A stretch of DNA of 64,000 nt from JAKVBK01 sp022447275 (GTDB lineage: Bacteria > Pseudomonadota > Alphaproteobacteria > Rhodobacterales > Rhodobacteraceae): assembly GCA_047125605.1 (NCBI GenBank), contig CP138932.1, positions 3,162,001 to 3,226,000 of the forward strand, in the 5' to 3' direction. The notes below the pieces were generated by a model that saw only the letters and a program-made list of their open reading frames with translations, had not been told where the DNA came from and searched no databases. The position numbers and the translations under genes are program-made. Numbering within the stretch: the first letter of the stretch is position 1; every line of letters starts with the position of its first letter. Shown one piece after another: positions 42,405 to 50,638 of the stretch.

Positions 42405-42944
42405 TCAGAGGATGGTGACGGACGTGCCCAGCGGCACGCGCGCATAGAGGTCAACCACGTGTTCGTTGATCATGCGCACGCAGCCGTTGGATACGGATCG
42501 TCCGATCGATTTGGGCTCGGTTGTGCCATGGATGCGATAGGCCGTATCGATGCCGTTGCGGTAAAGGTACAGGGCCCGTGCACCCAGCGGATTGTTAGGG
42601 CCGCCCTTCATGCCGTCCGCCCATCTGGCGTAGCTTGGATTGCGTTCGATCATCGAGGGTGTCGGCTTCCACGAGGGCCAGACCACTTTGCGCCCGATGA
42701 CGGCAGAGCCCTTGTAGTTGAGCCCCGCCTTGCCCACACCAACCCCGTAGCGGATCGCCCGCCGCGGTGCAGTGATCAGGTACAGGAAATGGGTGCTTGG
42801 CGAGACAATGATCTGTCCGACCGTATGCTTGCTGCGCAGCCGGACTTCCTGGGGCAGCAGGTGCTCGGGAACTTCATAGGCATGTACGGCGGGGGCCGCA
42901 AGCAGACCGGCGACGGAGGTGGCAAGGAAGTGACGGCGATCCAT
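42405..42944 (-). CDS. L,D-transpeptidase (YkuD domain), Tat-exported
   Basis: 179-residue cell-wall enzyme. The N-terminus MDRRHFLATSVAGLLAAPAVHA is a twin-arginine signal peptide (RRHFL). The YkuD catalytic motif is H-G-T-x8-S-x-S-N-GC-V-RM near residue 150 (HGTTEPKSIGRSVSNGCVRM), with His, Ser and catalytic Cys in the right order. It makes 3-3 peptidoglycan cross-links or attaches lipoproteins. The start at 42944 is preferred over 42953 because AGGATGGACAGA gives a proper ribosome-binding site distance. It is upstream of the DsbA-like gene in an apparent operon. Confidence 0.93.
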   Translation of the reverse strand: MDRRHFLATSVAGLLAAPAVHAYEVPEHLLPQEVRLRSKHTVGQIIVSPSTHFLYLITAPRRAIRYGVGVGKAGLNYKGSAVIGRKVVWPSWKPTPSMIERNPSYARWADGMKGGPNNPLGARALYLYRNGIDTAYRIHGTTEPKSIGRSVSNGCVRMINEHVVDLYARVPLGTSVTIL

Positions 42945-43016
42945 TCTGTCCATCCTGTTTGGCGCACTCTTAAAATCATGCACCGTCAAGCTAGCAAAGC
43001 CCTGCCGCCCTGCCAA

Positions 43017-43712
43017 TCAAAGCTTTGCGATCTCCTCCTGGATGGCGCGGGCGGCCGCTGCTGGGTCTGTGGCCTGCCAGATCGGGCGGCCGACGACGAT
43101 ATGATCCGCCCCGGCCCCGATGGCGTTGGCGGGCGTTGCAATGCGCTTTTGATCGCCCGCGTTAGCCCCTGCCGGACGTACGCCCGGGGTGACGATCAGC
43201 TTGCCTGCGGCCTCTGGAAGGGCGCGGATCGCCGCCGCCTCGTTGGGCGATGCAATCACGCCGTCCGCACCCGCTTCAAAGGCGCGCGCGGCGCGGGTGG
43301 TCACCAGATCGGGAATGTCGCCGGGCACGATCAACCCGGCATCGAGGTCGGCGCGGTCGAGCGATGTCAGGATCGTGACGGCGAGGATTTTCATGTCGGT
43401 TGCGCCTTTGCCTTCGGCGGCAGCGCACACAACATGCGGGTCTCCGTGCACGGTCAGGAAATCCAGCTCGAACTGGGCCAGACCCCGCGTGGCCGCCTCA
43501 ACCGTGGCGCCGATGTCGAACAGCTTCATGTCCAGAAAGATGCGTTTGCCATGCTCCTGCTTGAGCTCATTGGCAAGGGCAAGGCCGCCGCCTGTCAGCA
43601 TGCCCAGCCCGATCTTGTAGAACGCGGCCGCGTCTCCAATTTTGCCTGCCAAATCCATACCGGCAAGGGCGTTGGGCACATCAAGGGCAACGATGAGGCG
43701 GTCATCAGACAT
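43017..43712 (-). CDS. pyrF: Orotidine 5'-phosphate decarboxylase
   Basis: 231-residue TIM-barrel enzyme making UMP from OMP. Opening RLIVALDVPNALAGMDLAGK; the catalytic D-x-K-x-x-D motif is FLDMKLFDIGATV near residue 58; TVHGDPHV and the C-terminal GADHIVVGRPIWQATDP follow the family. It starts at the ATG 43712. Monocistronic or followed, on the same strand, by the L,D-transpeptidase gene 72 bases downstream. Confidence 0.96.
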   Translation of the reverse strand: MSDDRLIVALDVPNALAGMDLAGKIGDAAAFYKIGLGMLTGGGLALANELKQEHGKRIFLDMKLFDIGATVEAATRGLAQFELDFLTVHGDPHVVCAAAEGKGATDMKILAVTILTSLDRADLDAGLIVPGDIPDLVTTRAARAFEAGADGVIASPNEAAAIRALPEAAGKLIVTPGVRPAGANAGDQKRIATPANAIGAGADHIVVGRPIWQATDPAAAARAIQEEIAKL

Positions 43713-43965
43713 TTGGGGGCTCCTGCGGCTGAGTGGGACGGTGTGGTGATGTCGGGGCGCGCGCCGCGCGTCAAGGGAAAGGGGCGTGTTGGTGCGCAAT
43801 TCACAGCCTTTGCCGCCTTTGGGGGGGGCGTTCAGCGCCCCTGAAGACAGGGCGGCAGCCGGCGCGCGCATCGCGCGGTGGCCCGGTCCAACGCCGTGCA
43901 AGGATGTTGATCCGCAGCGCAGGGGGCGGGAGCCACCAATTGTTGCTAATTTGCGACAGTTTGAT

Positions 43966-43994
43966 CTTGCGAGGACGCGCCGGCACCCCCATCT
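43966..43994 (+). promoter_or_regulatory. Sigma-32 (RpoH) heat-shock promoter of clpB
   Basis: CTTGCG at 43966-43971, a 15-base spacer and CCCCATCT at 43987-43994. This matches the RpoH pattern (CTTGAA, 11-15 bases, CCCCATNT) nearly perfectly, placing a start site near 44001, about 70 bases before the clpB ATG. Confidence 0.85.
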
Positions 43995-44072
43995 CTATTC
44001 CGAGGCCCTCGGAGTCCGTGTGCTGCCTGGCGGGCGCGGACAAGAGAGGGTGCTAAAAGAAGGAGACATATG

Positions 44073-46682
44073 ATGGACTTGGAGAAGTTCACGGAGCGGT
44101 CGCGGGGCTTCCTGCAGGCTGCACAAACCATCGCCATGCGGGACGGCCATCCGCAATTGGCGCCCGCTCATCTGCTCAAGGCCCTGCTCGATGACACCGA
44201 AGGGCTGGCCGCCAATCTGATCACCCGCGCTGGCGGTGCACCCGAACGCGTGCGCGAGGCCAATGACGCAGCTTTGGCCAAAATGCCCAAGGTCAGCGGT
44301 TCTGCCTCCAATCCGGGCACAGATCGCCAGCTGGTCCGTGTACTCGATGAGGCGGCAAAGATCGCCAAGAAAGCGGGAGACAGTTTTGTGCCCGTAGAGC
44401 GATTGCTCACTGCACTCGCCGTTGTGCGTTCGCCCGCGAAGGATGCGCTGGAGGCCGGTGCGGTCAATGCGCAGGCGCTCAATGCGGCAATCAATGATCT
44501 GCGCAAGGGGCGTACGGCAGATACAGCCAGCGCAGAGGATGGTTATGAGGCTCTCAAGAAATACGCCCAGGATCTGACGGCCGCCGCCCGCGAGGGCAAG
44601 ATCGATCCGATCATTGGCCGCGATGACGAGATCCGCCGTGCCATGCAGGTGCTGTCGCGCCGCACCAAGAACAATCCAGTGCTGATCGGTGAACCCGGCG
44701 TTGGTAAAACGGCAATTGCCGAGGGCCTCGCCCTGCGCATTATCAATGGCGATGTGCCTGAATCCCTGCGCAACAAAACGCTGATGGCCCTTGATATGGG
44801 TGCCTTGATCGCAGGCGCAAAGTATCGCGGCGAGTTCGAGGAACGCCTCAAGGCAATCCTGAATGAGATCACGGCTGCGGCTGGGGACATCATCCTATTC
44901 ATCGACGAAATGCACACGCTCGTAGGTGCCGGCAAAGCGGATGGCGCAATGGATGCGGCCAACCTGATCAAGCCTGCCTTGGCGCGGGGGGAGCTGCACT
45001 GCGTTGGCGCCACGACGTTGGATGAATACCGCAAGCACGTGGAAAAGGATGCCGCCCTTGCGCGTCGGTTCCAGCCCGTGATGGTGCAGGAGCCCACGGA
45101 GGAAGACACCGTGTCGATCCTGCGCGGCATCAAGGAAAAATACGAGCTGCACCACGGGGTCCGTATCTCGGATTCTGCACTGGTGACGGCTGCAACCCTG
45201 TCGCACCGCTACATTACCGACCGGTTTTTGCCCGATAAGGCGATTGACCTGATGGATGAGGCGGCCTCCCGGCTGCGCATGGCCGTCGACAGCAAGCCCG
45301 AAGAACTCGATGCGCTGGATCGGCAGATCCTGCAGATGCAGATCGAGGCCGAAGCGCTGCGCCGCGAAGATGATAGGGCTTCGGCGGAGCGGTTGGAAAA
45401 GCTGGAAGCCGAGCTTGGGGATTTGCAGGATCGCTCGGCCGGGATGACGGCCCGCTGGCAGGCGGATCGGGACAGGCTGGAAGGCGCCCGGGACGTGAAG
45501 GAGCGGCTGGACCGCGCACGTGCCGAACTCGACAGTGCAAAGCGCAAGGGTGACTTCGCCCGGGCGGGCGAGCTGCAATACGGCGCCATCCCTGCGTTGG
45601 AAAAGCAGCTGGAAGATGCGGAAAGCGGCGAAGCGACCGTGGAAGAGGCCGTGCGGCCCGAGCAGATTGCCGAGGTGGTTGAGCGTTGGACGGGAATTCC
45701 CACGGCCAAGATGCTCGAAGGGGAGCGCGAAAAGCTGCTTGGCATGGAAGCCGGGCTTGGCGCGCGCGTGATCGGCCAGCGTGCTGCGGTGCAGGCCGTC
45801 TCGAATGCGGTCCGCCGGGCGCGCGCGGGTCTCAATGATGAAAACCGCCCCTTGGGCAGCTTTCTGTTCCTTGGGCCCACCGGCGTCGGCAAAACCGAGC
45901 TGACCAAGGCCTTGGCCGCGTTCCTGTTCGATGATGACAGCGCGATGGTCCGTATCGACATGTCAGAGTTCATGGAAAAGCACGCGGTTGCGCGCCTGAT
46001 CGGTGCGCCTCCTGGCTATGTTGGCTATGATGAGGGCGGTGTTCTGACCGAGGCGGTGCGCCGCCGGCCCTATCAGGTCGTGCTGTTCGATGAGGTCGAA
46101 AAAGCGCATCCGGATGTGTTCAACGTGCTGCTTCAGGTGCTGGATGACGGGCAATTGACCGATGGCCAAGGCCGGACGGTCGATTTCAAACAAACCCTGA
46201 TCATCCTGACGTCTAACCTCGGGGCGCAGGCGCTCAGCCAATTGCCCGACGGCGCAGATGCCGGCGCGGCAAAGCGGGATGTCATGGATGCGGTGCGGGC
46301 GCATTTCCGGCCCGAATTCCTCAACCGTCTTGATGAGACCATCATCTTTGATCGGCTGACCCGGGCGGACATGGACGGCATCGTCACGATCCAGTTGGGC
46401 CAACTGGAGAAGCGTCTCGCCCGCCGTGGCATCGCTCTCGAACTGGATGGCCCGGCCCGCACCTGGCTGGCTGATGAGGGCTATGACCCGGTCTTTGGCG
46501 CCCGCCCGCTCAAGCGGGTGATCCAGCGGGCCCTGCAGGATCAGCTGGCCGAGATGATCCTGGCGGGCGATGTGGGCGATGGCGAAACCGTACAGGTCAG
46601 CGCGGGGGCAGATGGGTTGATGATTGGCGACAGGCTCGCCAGTTCGAACCAGACCCCGCCCAGCGACGCGGTCGTTCACTAA
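44073..46682 (+). CDS. clpB: ATP-dependent disaggregase ClpB
   Basis: Hexameric AAA+ chaperone rescuing aggregated proteins with DnaK. The 869-residue protein has the N domain, NBD1 with Walker A GEPGVGKT near residue 210, the coiled-coil M domain (about 400-520), and NBD2 with Walker A GPTGVGKT near residue 607 and GYDEGGVLTEAVRRRPYQVVLFDEVEKAHPDVF. The family start MDLEKFTERSRGFLQAAQ fits the ATG at 44073, seven bases after AAGGAG; the ATG at 44070 is only four bases away from it. Driven by the sigma-32 promoter upstream and ended by a terminator. Confidence 0.97.
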   Translation: MDLEKFTERSRGFLQAAQTIAMRDGHPQLAPAHLLKALLDDTEGLAANLITRAGGAPERVREANDAALAKMPKVSGSASNPGTDRQLVRVLDEAAKIAKKAGDSFVPVERLLTALAVVRSPAKDALEAGAVNAQALNAAINDLRKGRTADTASAEDGYEALKKYAQDLTAAAREGKIDPIIGRDDEIRRAMQVLSRRTKNNPVLIGEPGVGKTAIAEGLALRIINGDVPESLRNKTLMALDMGALIAGAKYRGEFEERLKAILNEITAAAGDIILFIDEMHTLVGAGKADGAMDAANLIKPALARGELHCVGATTLDEYRKHVEKDAALARRFQPVMVQEPTEEDTVSILRGIKEKYELHHGVRISDSALVTAATLSHRYITDRFLPDKAIDLMDEAASRLRMAVDSKPEELDALDRQILQMQIEAEALRREDDRASAERLEKLEAELGDLQDRSAGMTARWQADRDRLEGARDVKERLDRARAELDSAKRKGDFARAGELQYGAIPALEKQLEDAESGEATVEEAVRPEQIAEVVERWTGIPTAKMLEGEREKLLGMEAGLGARVIGQRAAVQAVSNAVRRARAGLNDENRPLGSFLFLGPTGVGKTELTKALAAFLFDDDSAMVRIDMSEFMEKHAVARLIGAPPGYVGYDEGGVLTEAVRRRPYQVVLFDEVEKAHPDVFNVLLQVLDDGQLTDGQGRTVDFKQTLIILTSNLGAQALSQLPDGADAGAAKRDVMDAVRAHFRPEFLNRLDETIIFDRLTRADMDGIVTIQLGQLEKRLARRGIALELDGPARTWLADEGYDPVFGARPLKRVIQRALQDQLAEMILAGDVGDGETVQVSAGADGLMIGDRLASSNQTPPSDAVVH

Positions 46683-46689
46683 ACGCGGC

Positions 46690-46720
46690 AGGGCGCCCCA
46701 GGCGGGCGCCCTTCCCTTTT
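46690..46720 (+). terminator. Intrinsic terminator of clpB
   Basis: AGGGCGCCC at 46690-46698 pairs with GGGCGCCCT at 46704-46712, followed by TCCCTTTT. Located directly after the clpB stop. Confidence 0.78.
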
Positions 46721-46819
46721 CTGGCGCGTGCGCGGGGCCTGCAGCGGACCGCCGCACGCTTGACCGATCTTCGCCGAGGCGCTTTCCTGATCCAAACCAT
46801 GGACAGCGAGAGCAAGCAC

Positions 46820-47743
46820 ATGCCCGAGATCGACGCCATGCGCACCCCGGAGGCCTGTTTCAGCGCGCTGCCGGATTTCCCTTGGCAGCCGCAGTATTGC
46901 GACGACCTTCCCGGATATGAGGGCTTGCGCATGGCCCGCATTGATGAAGGCCCAAAGGATGCTGATCGGGTGTTTCTGTGCCTGCATGGGCAGCCCAGCT
47001 GGAGCTTTCTCTACAGGCACATGATCCCCGTCTTTCTGGAGACAGGCGCCCGGGTGGTTGCGCCCGATCTGTTTGGGTTTGGGCGCTCAGACAAACCTGT
47101 CGATGATGCGGTCTACACGTTCAATTGGCACCGCCAGAGCTTGATTGCATTGCTCACGGCCTTGGACCTGCAGAATGTCACGCTGGTGGTGCAGGATTGG
47201 GGGGGCATTCTGGGTCTGACGATCCCGATGGCGCACCCTGAGCGCTTTGACAGGCTGTTGGTCATGAACACTGTGCTGGGGCTCGGAGGCGGCTCATCGG
47301 AGGGGTTTGAGGCCTGGAAAGCGTTCCATCGCGATGAGCCTGATCATGATCTTGTCACGCTGTTTCGTACCTATGTGCCGGGGATTTCTGATGCGGCTGC
47401 CGCCGCCTATGCCGCCCCGTTTCCCGATGCGCGGTACCGCGCGGGCGCGCGACGGTTCCCCTTTCTCGTCATGACAGAGCCGGAGATGAAGGGCGTGGAC
47501 ATATCGCGGCGCGCTGCAAAATGGTGGTCACAGGCTTGGCAGGGCGACGGTTTTATGGCGGTCGGGTGTCAGGACAAGTTGATCCCACCCCGGCTCATGG
47601 GGCGCATGCGTGACATCCTTGCGATCAAGCGGCCTGTGCTCGAGCTGGCGGATGCGGGCCATTTTGTTCAGGAGCACCACGGTGCTCAGGTTGCGCGCGC
47701 GGCGCTTGCGGCTTGGGAAACGGCCCCCGGCGCCTCGCTGTAG
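46820..47743 (+). CDS. Haloalkane dehalogenase, subfamily I (DhlA-like)
   Basis: 307-residue alpha/beta hydrolase that hydrolyses carbon-halogen bonds. Strong match in order to Xanthobacter DhlA: IDAMRTPEACFSALPDFPW, the FLCLHGQPSWSFLYRHMIPVF oxyanion region, the FGFGRSDKPVDDAVYTF segment, nucleophile Asp in VVQDWGG with the halide-binding Trp next to it, cap-domain GFEAWK (second halide Trp), YAAPFPDARYRAG, the catalytic acid in VGCQDKLIPP, and base His in LADAGHFVQE. All catalytic residues are therefore present. Start at 46820 (MPEIDAMRTPEACF) is the best family fit; in-frame starts further upstream (46799, 46760) are possible. Convergent with the SDR gene. Confidence 0.9.
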   Translation: MPEIDAMRTPEACFSALPDFPWQPQYCDDLPGYEGLRMARIDEGPKDADRVFLCLHGQPSWSFLYRHMIPVFLETGARVVAPDLFGFGRSDKPVDDAVYTFNWHRQSLIALLTALDLQNVTLVVQDWGGILGLTIPMAHPERFDRLLVMNTVLGLGGGSSEGFEAWKAFHRDEPDHDLVTLFRTYVPGISDAAAAAYAAPFPDARYRAGARRFPFLVMTEPEMKGVDISRRAAKWWSQAWQGDGFMAVGCQDKLIPPRLMGRMRDILAIKRPVLELADAGHFVQEHHGAQVARAALAAWETAPGASL

Positions 47744-47768
47744 GAGGCCACCGATTGATCCTTCTGAT

Positions 47769-48533
47769 CTAGGGGCTGCGCAGGGCAGGCAAGCCGACAC
47801 CGGTCGCCTCAAAACCGCCATCCGCAGACAGGACTTGGCCGGTAATGTAGCTGGCCTCTGGCGACAGCAAAAAGCAGATGGCCTGGGCGATCTCCTGTTC
47901 CGATCCGTACCGGTTGAGCGGAATGGCATCGTGATAGGCGTCTATGATGTCTTGGGTGTGAACGGCCATTGCAAGCTTGGTGCGCACAGGGCCGGGGCAG
48001 ATGGCATTGGCCCGGATATTGTATTCCCCAAGCTCGACAGCTTGCTGCAGGGTCAATTGGATGACACCGGCCTTGGAGGTGCCATAGGCAACCCGCAACG
48101 TGGAGGCGCGCAAGCCCGAGATGGACGCGATGTTCACAATGGCCCCGCTGCCAGATGCACGAAGCGCGCCAATGGCGGCTTGGGACACGAGGAAGACACC
48201 ATCGAGATTGGTGGCCATTACCGTGCGCCAACGTTCGAAACTGGTGTCTTCAATAGGGCCGAAATCGGCAACACCTGCATTGTTGACAAGCCCATGCAGC
48301 CCACCAAAGGCCGATGTCACCGCATCGATCATGCAGCCTGAGGCCTGGGGGTCAGAGACATCGTATACCAGTTCAAGCGCCCCGGGCACGGAGGCCACTG
48401 CGCCAGCGAGGGCTTCTGCATCCCGATCCAGCATGGCCACGTTCCAACCCCGTGCGCTGAGCAACCGTGCAGTGGCCAACCCAATGCCGCGTGCGGCCCC
48501 TGTCACCAGTGCGCTGCGCTTTTCCTGTGCCAT
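47769..48533 (-). CDS. Short-chain dehydrogenase/reductase (SDR)
   Basis: 254-residue classical SDR with cofactor motif TGAARGIGLA (near residue 12), NNAG near residue 88, and the catalytic Ser-Tyr-Lys as IASISGLRASTLRVAYGTSKAG near residue 140. FxxSPEASYITGQVLSADGGF ends the protein like FabG-type reductases. Substrate unknown. GGGAGG lies seven bases before the ATG at 48533. It stands alone on the minus strand, next to the haloalkane dehalogenase gene in convergent orientation. Confidence 0.9.
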   Translation of the reverse strand: MAQEKRSALVTGAARGIGLATARLLSARGWNVAMLDRDAEALAGAVASVPGALELVYDVSDPQASGCMIDAVTSAFGGLHGLVNNAGVADFGPIEDTSFERWRTVMATNLDGVFLVSQAAIGALRASGSGAIVNIASISGLRASTLRVAYGTSKAGVIQLTLQQAVELGEYNIRANAICPGPVRTKLAMAVHTQDIIDAYHDAIPLNRYGSEQEIAQAICFLLSPEASYITGQVLSADGGFEATGVGLPALRSP

Positions 48534-48574
48534 CTTTGTACCTCCCGATGCCGCAAGCACTGTGCCGCCCATGG

Positions 48575-48616
48575 CAGAAAAGGAAAAGCCCCGCAGCTGG
48601 ATGGGCCACGGGGCTT
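48575..48616 (-). terminator. Intrinsic terminator of the fasciclin gene
   Basis: On the minus strand AAGCCCCG pairs with CGGGGCTT (48609-48616 with 48586-48593) and is followed by TTCCTTTT. It lies about 50 bases after the fasciclin stop. Confidence 0.8.
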
Positions 48617-48662
48617 AGGGGCGGGGGGCCGGGAAGCACCCCCCGTTCCGCGTCTCGAAAGA

Positions 48663-49142
48663 TCAGCTCTCGGGCGGCAGGATCACCTTGTCGATCACGT
48701 GGATCACGCCGTTGGACGCTTCGACGTCAGCAGCAACAACCGTTGCATCGTTGACCATCACGCCGTTGTCGAGATCGATGGTGATCTCTGCACCGTTCAC
48801 GGTGCCGGCCTTCATGTCATCGACGAGGTCGGTGCTCATCACGGCGCCGGGGACAACGTGGTAGGTCAGGATGCCAGCAAGGGCTTCCGGGTCGGCCAGC
48901 AGGGCCTCGACGGTGCCTTCGGGCAGCGCTGCAAAGGCGTCGTCCGTGGGTGCGAACACGGTGAACGGTCCGTCGCCCTTGAGCGTGTCGACGAGGCCGG
49001 CGGCAGTTGCGGCTGCCAGCAGGGTGTTGAACGAGCCAGCTGCGGCTGCGGTGTCAACGATGTCTTTGTCCATGGAGCCGGCCAGAGCAGGCGTGGCGAT
49101 CATCAGGGCAGCGGTTGCAGCTGCGGTGAACTTGCGGATCAT
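48663..49142 (-). CDS. Fasciclin (FAS1) domain secreted protein
   Basis: 159-residue protein: signal peptide (residues 1-21, ALMIATPALA) and one FAS1 domain with the conserved FTVFAPTDDAFAALP (H1) and ITYHVV-like LTYHVVPG (H2) boxes, ending with GVIHVIDKVILPP. FAS1 proteins mediate adhesion or act as secreted matrix proteins; the specific role is unknown. No repeat of the domain. The 358-base gap upstream contains a perfect dyad (49327-49345). Confidence 0.94.
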   Translation of the reverse strand: MIRKFTAAATAALMIATPALAGSMDKDIVDTAAAAGSFNTLLAAATAAGLVDTLKGDGPFTVFAPTDDAFAALPEGTVEALLADPEALAGILTYHVVPGAVMSTDLVDDMKAGTVNGAEITIDLDNGVMVNDATVVAADVEASNGVIHVIDKVILPPES

Positions 49143-49500
49143 AGTAGTGTCTCCGTTGGTGACGTTTCATTCGGTGCTGCAACAGATTGGTCTGATTGCG
49201 CGTCTGAAAAGGCCGTGGATTTCCGCCGATGGACGTAAAAAGGGGCTTGCCTTTGGCGGGGTGCCGCCTAAGCCCGGGCTGCCTCGCATTGCCACTCAAA
49301 TATCCGTGATCAGCCGTGAAATTTTGTGTGTGAAAAAATCACACATTGTGCTCGTCCCGCGGTGTTGGCGCCCTGCCCAAACCCACTGAACGGGGCCGAT
49401 CAGCCCTGATTGGCCGTCTCCTTCGCAGGGGCCGCAAATGAAAAAGGGCCTGCCTGTTCGTCAAAACAGGCAGGCCCCAATGTCAGGGTGTCCGACGGGA
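49143..49500. promoter_or_regulatory. Promoter region of the fasciclin gene, with a perfect dyad at 49327-49345 and terminator at 49441-49477
   Basis: 358 bases without a gene. TGTGTGA-AAAAA-TCACACA (49327-49345) is a perfect inverted repeat, 185 bases before the fasciclin start; it resembles a CRP/FNR-type site (TGTGA...TCACA) with five rather than six bases between. The rest of the region up to 49477 is the terminator of the peroxiredoxin gene. Confidence 0.5.
49441..49477 (-). terminator. Intrinsic terminator of the peroxiredoxin gene
   Basis: Thirteen-pair stem (GGGCCTGCCTGTT with AACAGGCAGGCCC as seen on the plus strand) with a six-base loop; on the minus strand it is followed by TTTTT. 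Located 24 bases after the peroxiredoxin stop. Confidence 0.92.
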
Positions 49501-50154
49501 TTATGCGTCGAGCGATGTCAGGCGCACATAGGGCAAGACGGCGTCAAAGCTGCCGTGCTTTTCCGTGGCAGCCGCATCATCCAAAGCGAGCGGGATGATG
49601 ACATCCTTGCCCGGGGTCCAGTTTGCCGGGGTGGCAACGCTCTCGCGGGCCGCCGTTTGAAGGCCGTCGAGGGCCCGCAGAACCTCCGCAAAATTGCGCC
49701 CGACGGTCATTGGGTAAGTCATCGACAGTTTCAGCTGCTTGTCCGGCCCGATGATAAAGACAGATCGCACGGTGGCGCTGTCATTGGGGGTGCGGCCGTC
49801 GGGTAGGTAAGCATCGGCAGGCAACATGTCGAAGGCTTTGGACAGGACCAGATCCGCATCGGCAACGATTGGAAAGTTCACGGGAGCGCCGCCAAAGGTT
49901 TCGATATCCTTGATCCACTTCAGGTGATCGTCGACGCCGTCGACGGACACGCCCATAACTTTGGTGCCGCGCTTGGCCCATTCTTCTTCCAACTGGGCAA
50001 CTGCGCCGAACTCTGTGGTGCAGACCGGGGTGAAATCCTTGGGGTGCGAGAACAGGATGGCCCAGCTGTCGCCAACCCAGTCATGCAGAGCAATGTCGCC
50101 CTTGCTGGTTGCAACGGTCAGGTTCGGGATGGTGTCGTTGATGCGCAGGCCCAT
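49501..50154 (-). CDS. 1-Cys peroxiredoxin (Prx6 type)
   Basis: 217-residue peroxiredoxin. The peroxidatic Cys sits in FTPVCTTEF near residue 46; the resolving Cys of 2-Cys enzymes is absent, and the C-terminal half with VRSVFIIGPDKQLKLSMTYPMTVGRNF is typical of the Prx6 subgroup. It reduces peroxides using an external thiol. The start MGLRINDTIPNLTVATSKGD is the family start. A terminator follows; a 484-base gap separates it from the divergent ispH. Confidence 0.95.
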   Translation of the reverse strand: MGLRINDTIPNLTVATSKGDIALHDWVGDSWAILFSHPKDFTPVCTTEFGAVAQLEEEWAKRGTKVMGVSVDGVDDHLKWIKDIETFGGAPVNFPIVADADLVLSKAFDMLPADAYLPDGRTPNDSATVRSVFIIGPDKQLKLSMTYPMTVGRNFAEVLRALDGLQTAARESVATPANWTPGKDVIIPLALDDAAATEKHGSFDAVLPYVRLTSLDA

Positions 50155-50638
50155 GGGGCTGTCCTTTCTGAATAGAAGAAGCTTTTGCCTCAGATAGCGC
50201 CTCTGGTAGGCTGGTTGTAGGCGTCAAAGAAAAACAACCCGGAAAAAGAATGGCTATCCCCTTCGGCCGGACCGCCCCATGCTGATGTTCCCCTGGCGGG
50301 CATGATGTGAGGACGTGCAATCACTCTGGTCGCTGCCGGTAGGAGCAGTTGTTCTTCTCAGCCCGTATCGGCCTTTCCATGACAGATGTGATTGCGGTGT
50401 GCAGCCTAGCTTGCCAGGCGCCCGTGGCGTTGATTTCTGCGCTGGCGCAAGGGGCTGATCTTGGCCCTCTACGCTTGCTCAACTAGAGTGCCGTCAATCA
50501 TAAGCTGCCAGTCTGGCAGATGGTCAGGGCCCCGGCGGTACAGTGTCAAATTGCAATCTGTTTTGATCGGCAGAGTGTCAAGCAGGGTTTACGCAGCGCT
50601 GGCGAGGCTTTAGCTGTAGAAGGATGACGGAGACGAAG
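50155..50638. other. Large non-coding gap between peroxiredoxin and ispH genes
   Basis: 484 bases with no credible open reading frame on either strand. It must hold the promoters of both divergent genes. No OxyR, CRP or Fnr-type site, repeat, tRNA or clear hairpin was recognised by eye; an untranslated small RNA cannot be excluded. Confidence 0.5.

Noticed and set aside
49327..49345. Canonical CRP site
   Set aside because: Arms fit but the spacer is five bases instead of six, so it is kept only as an unassigned dyad.
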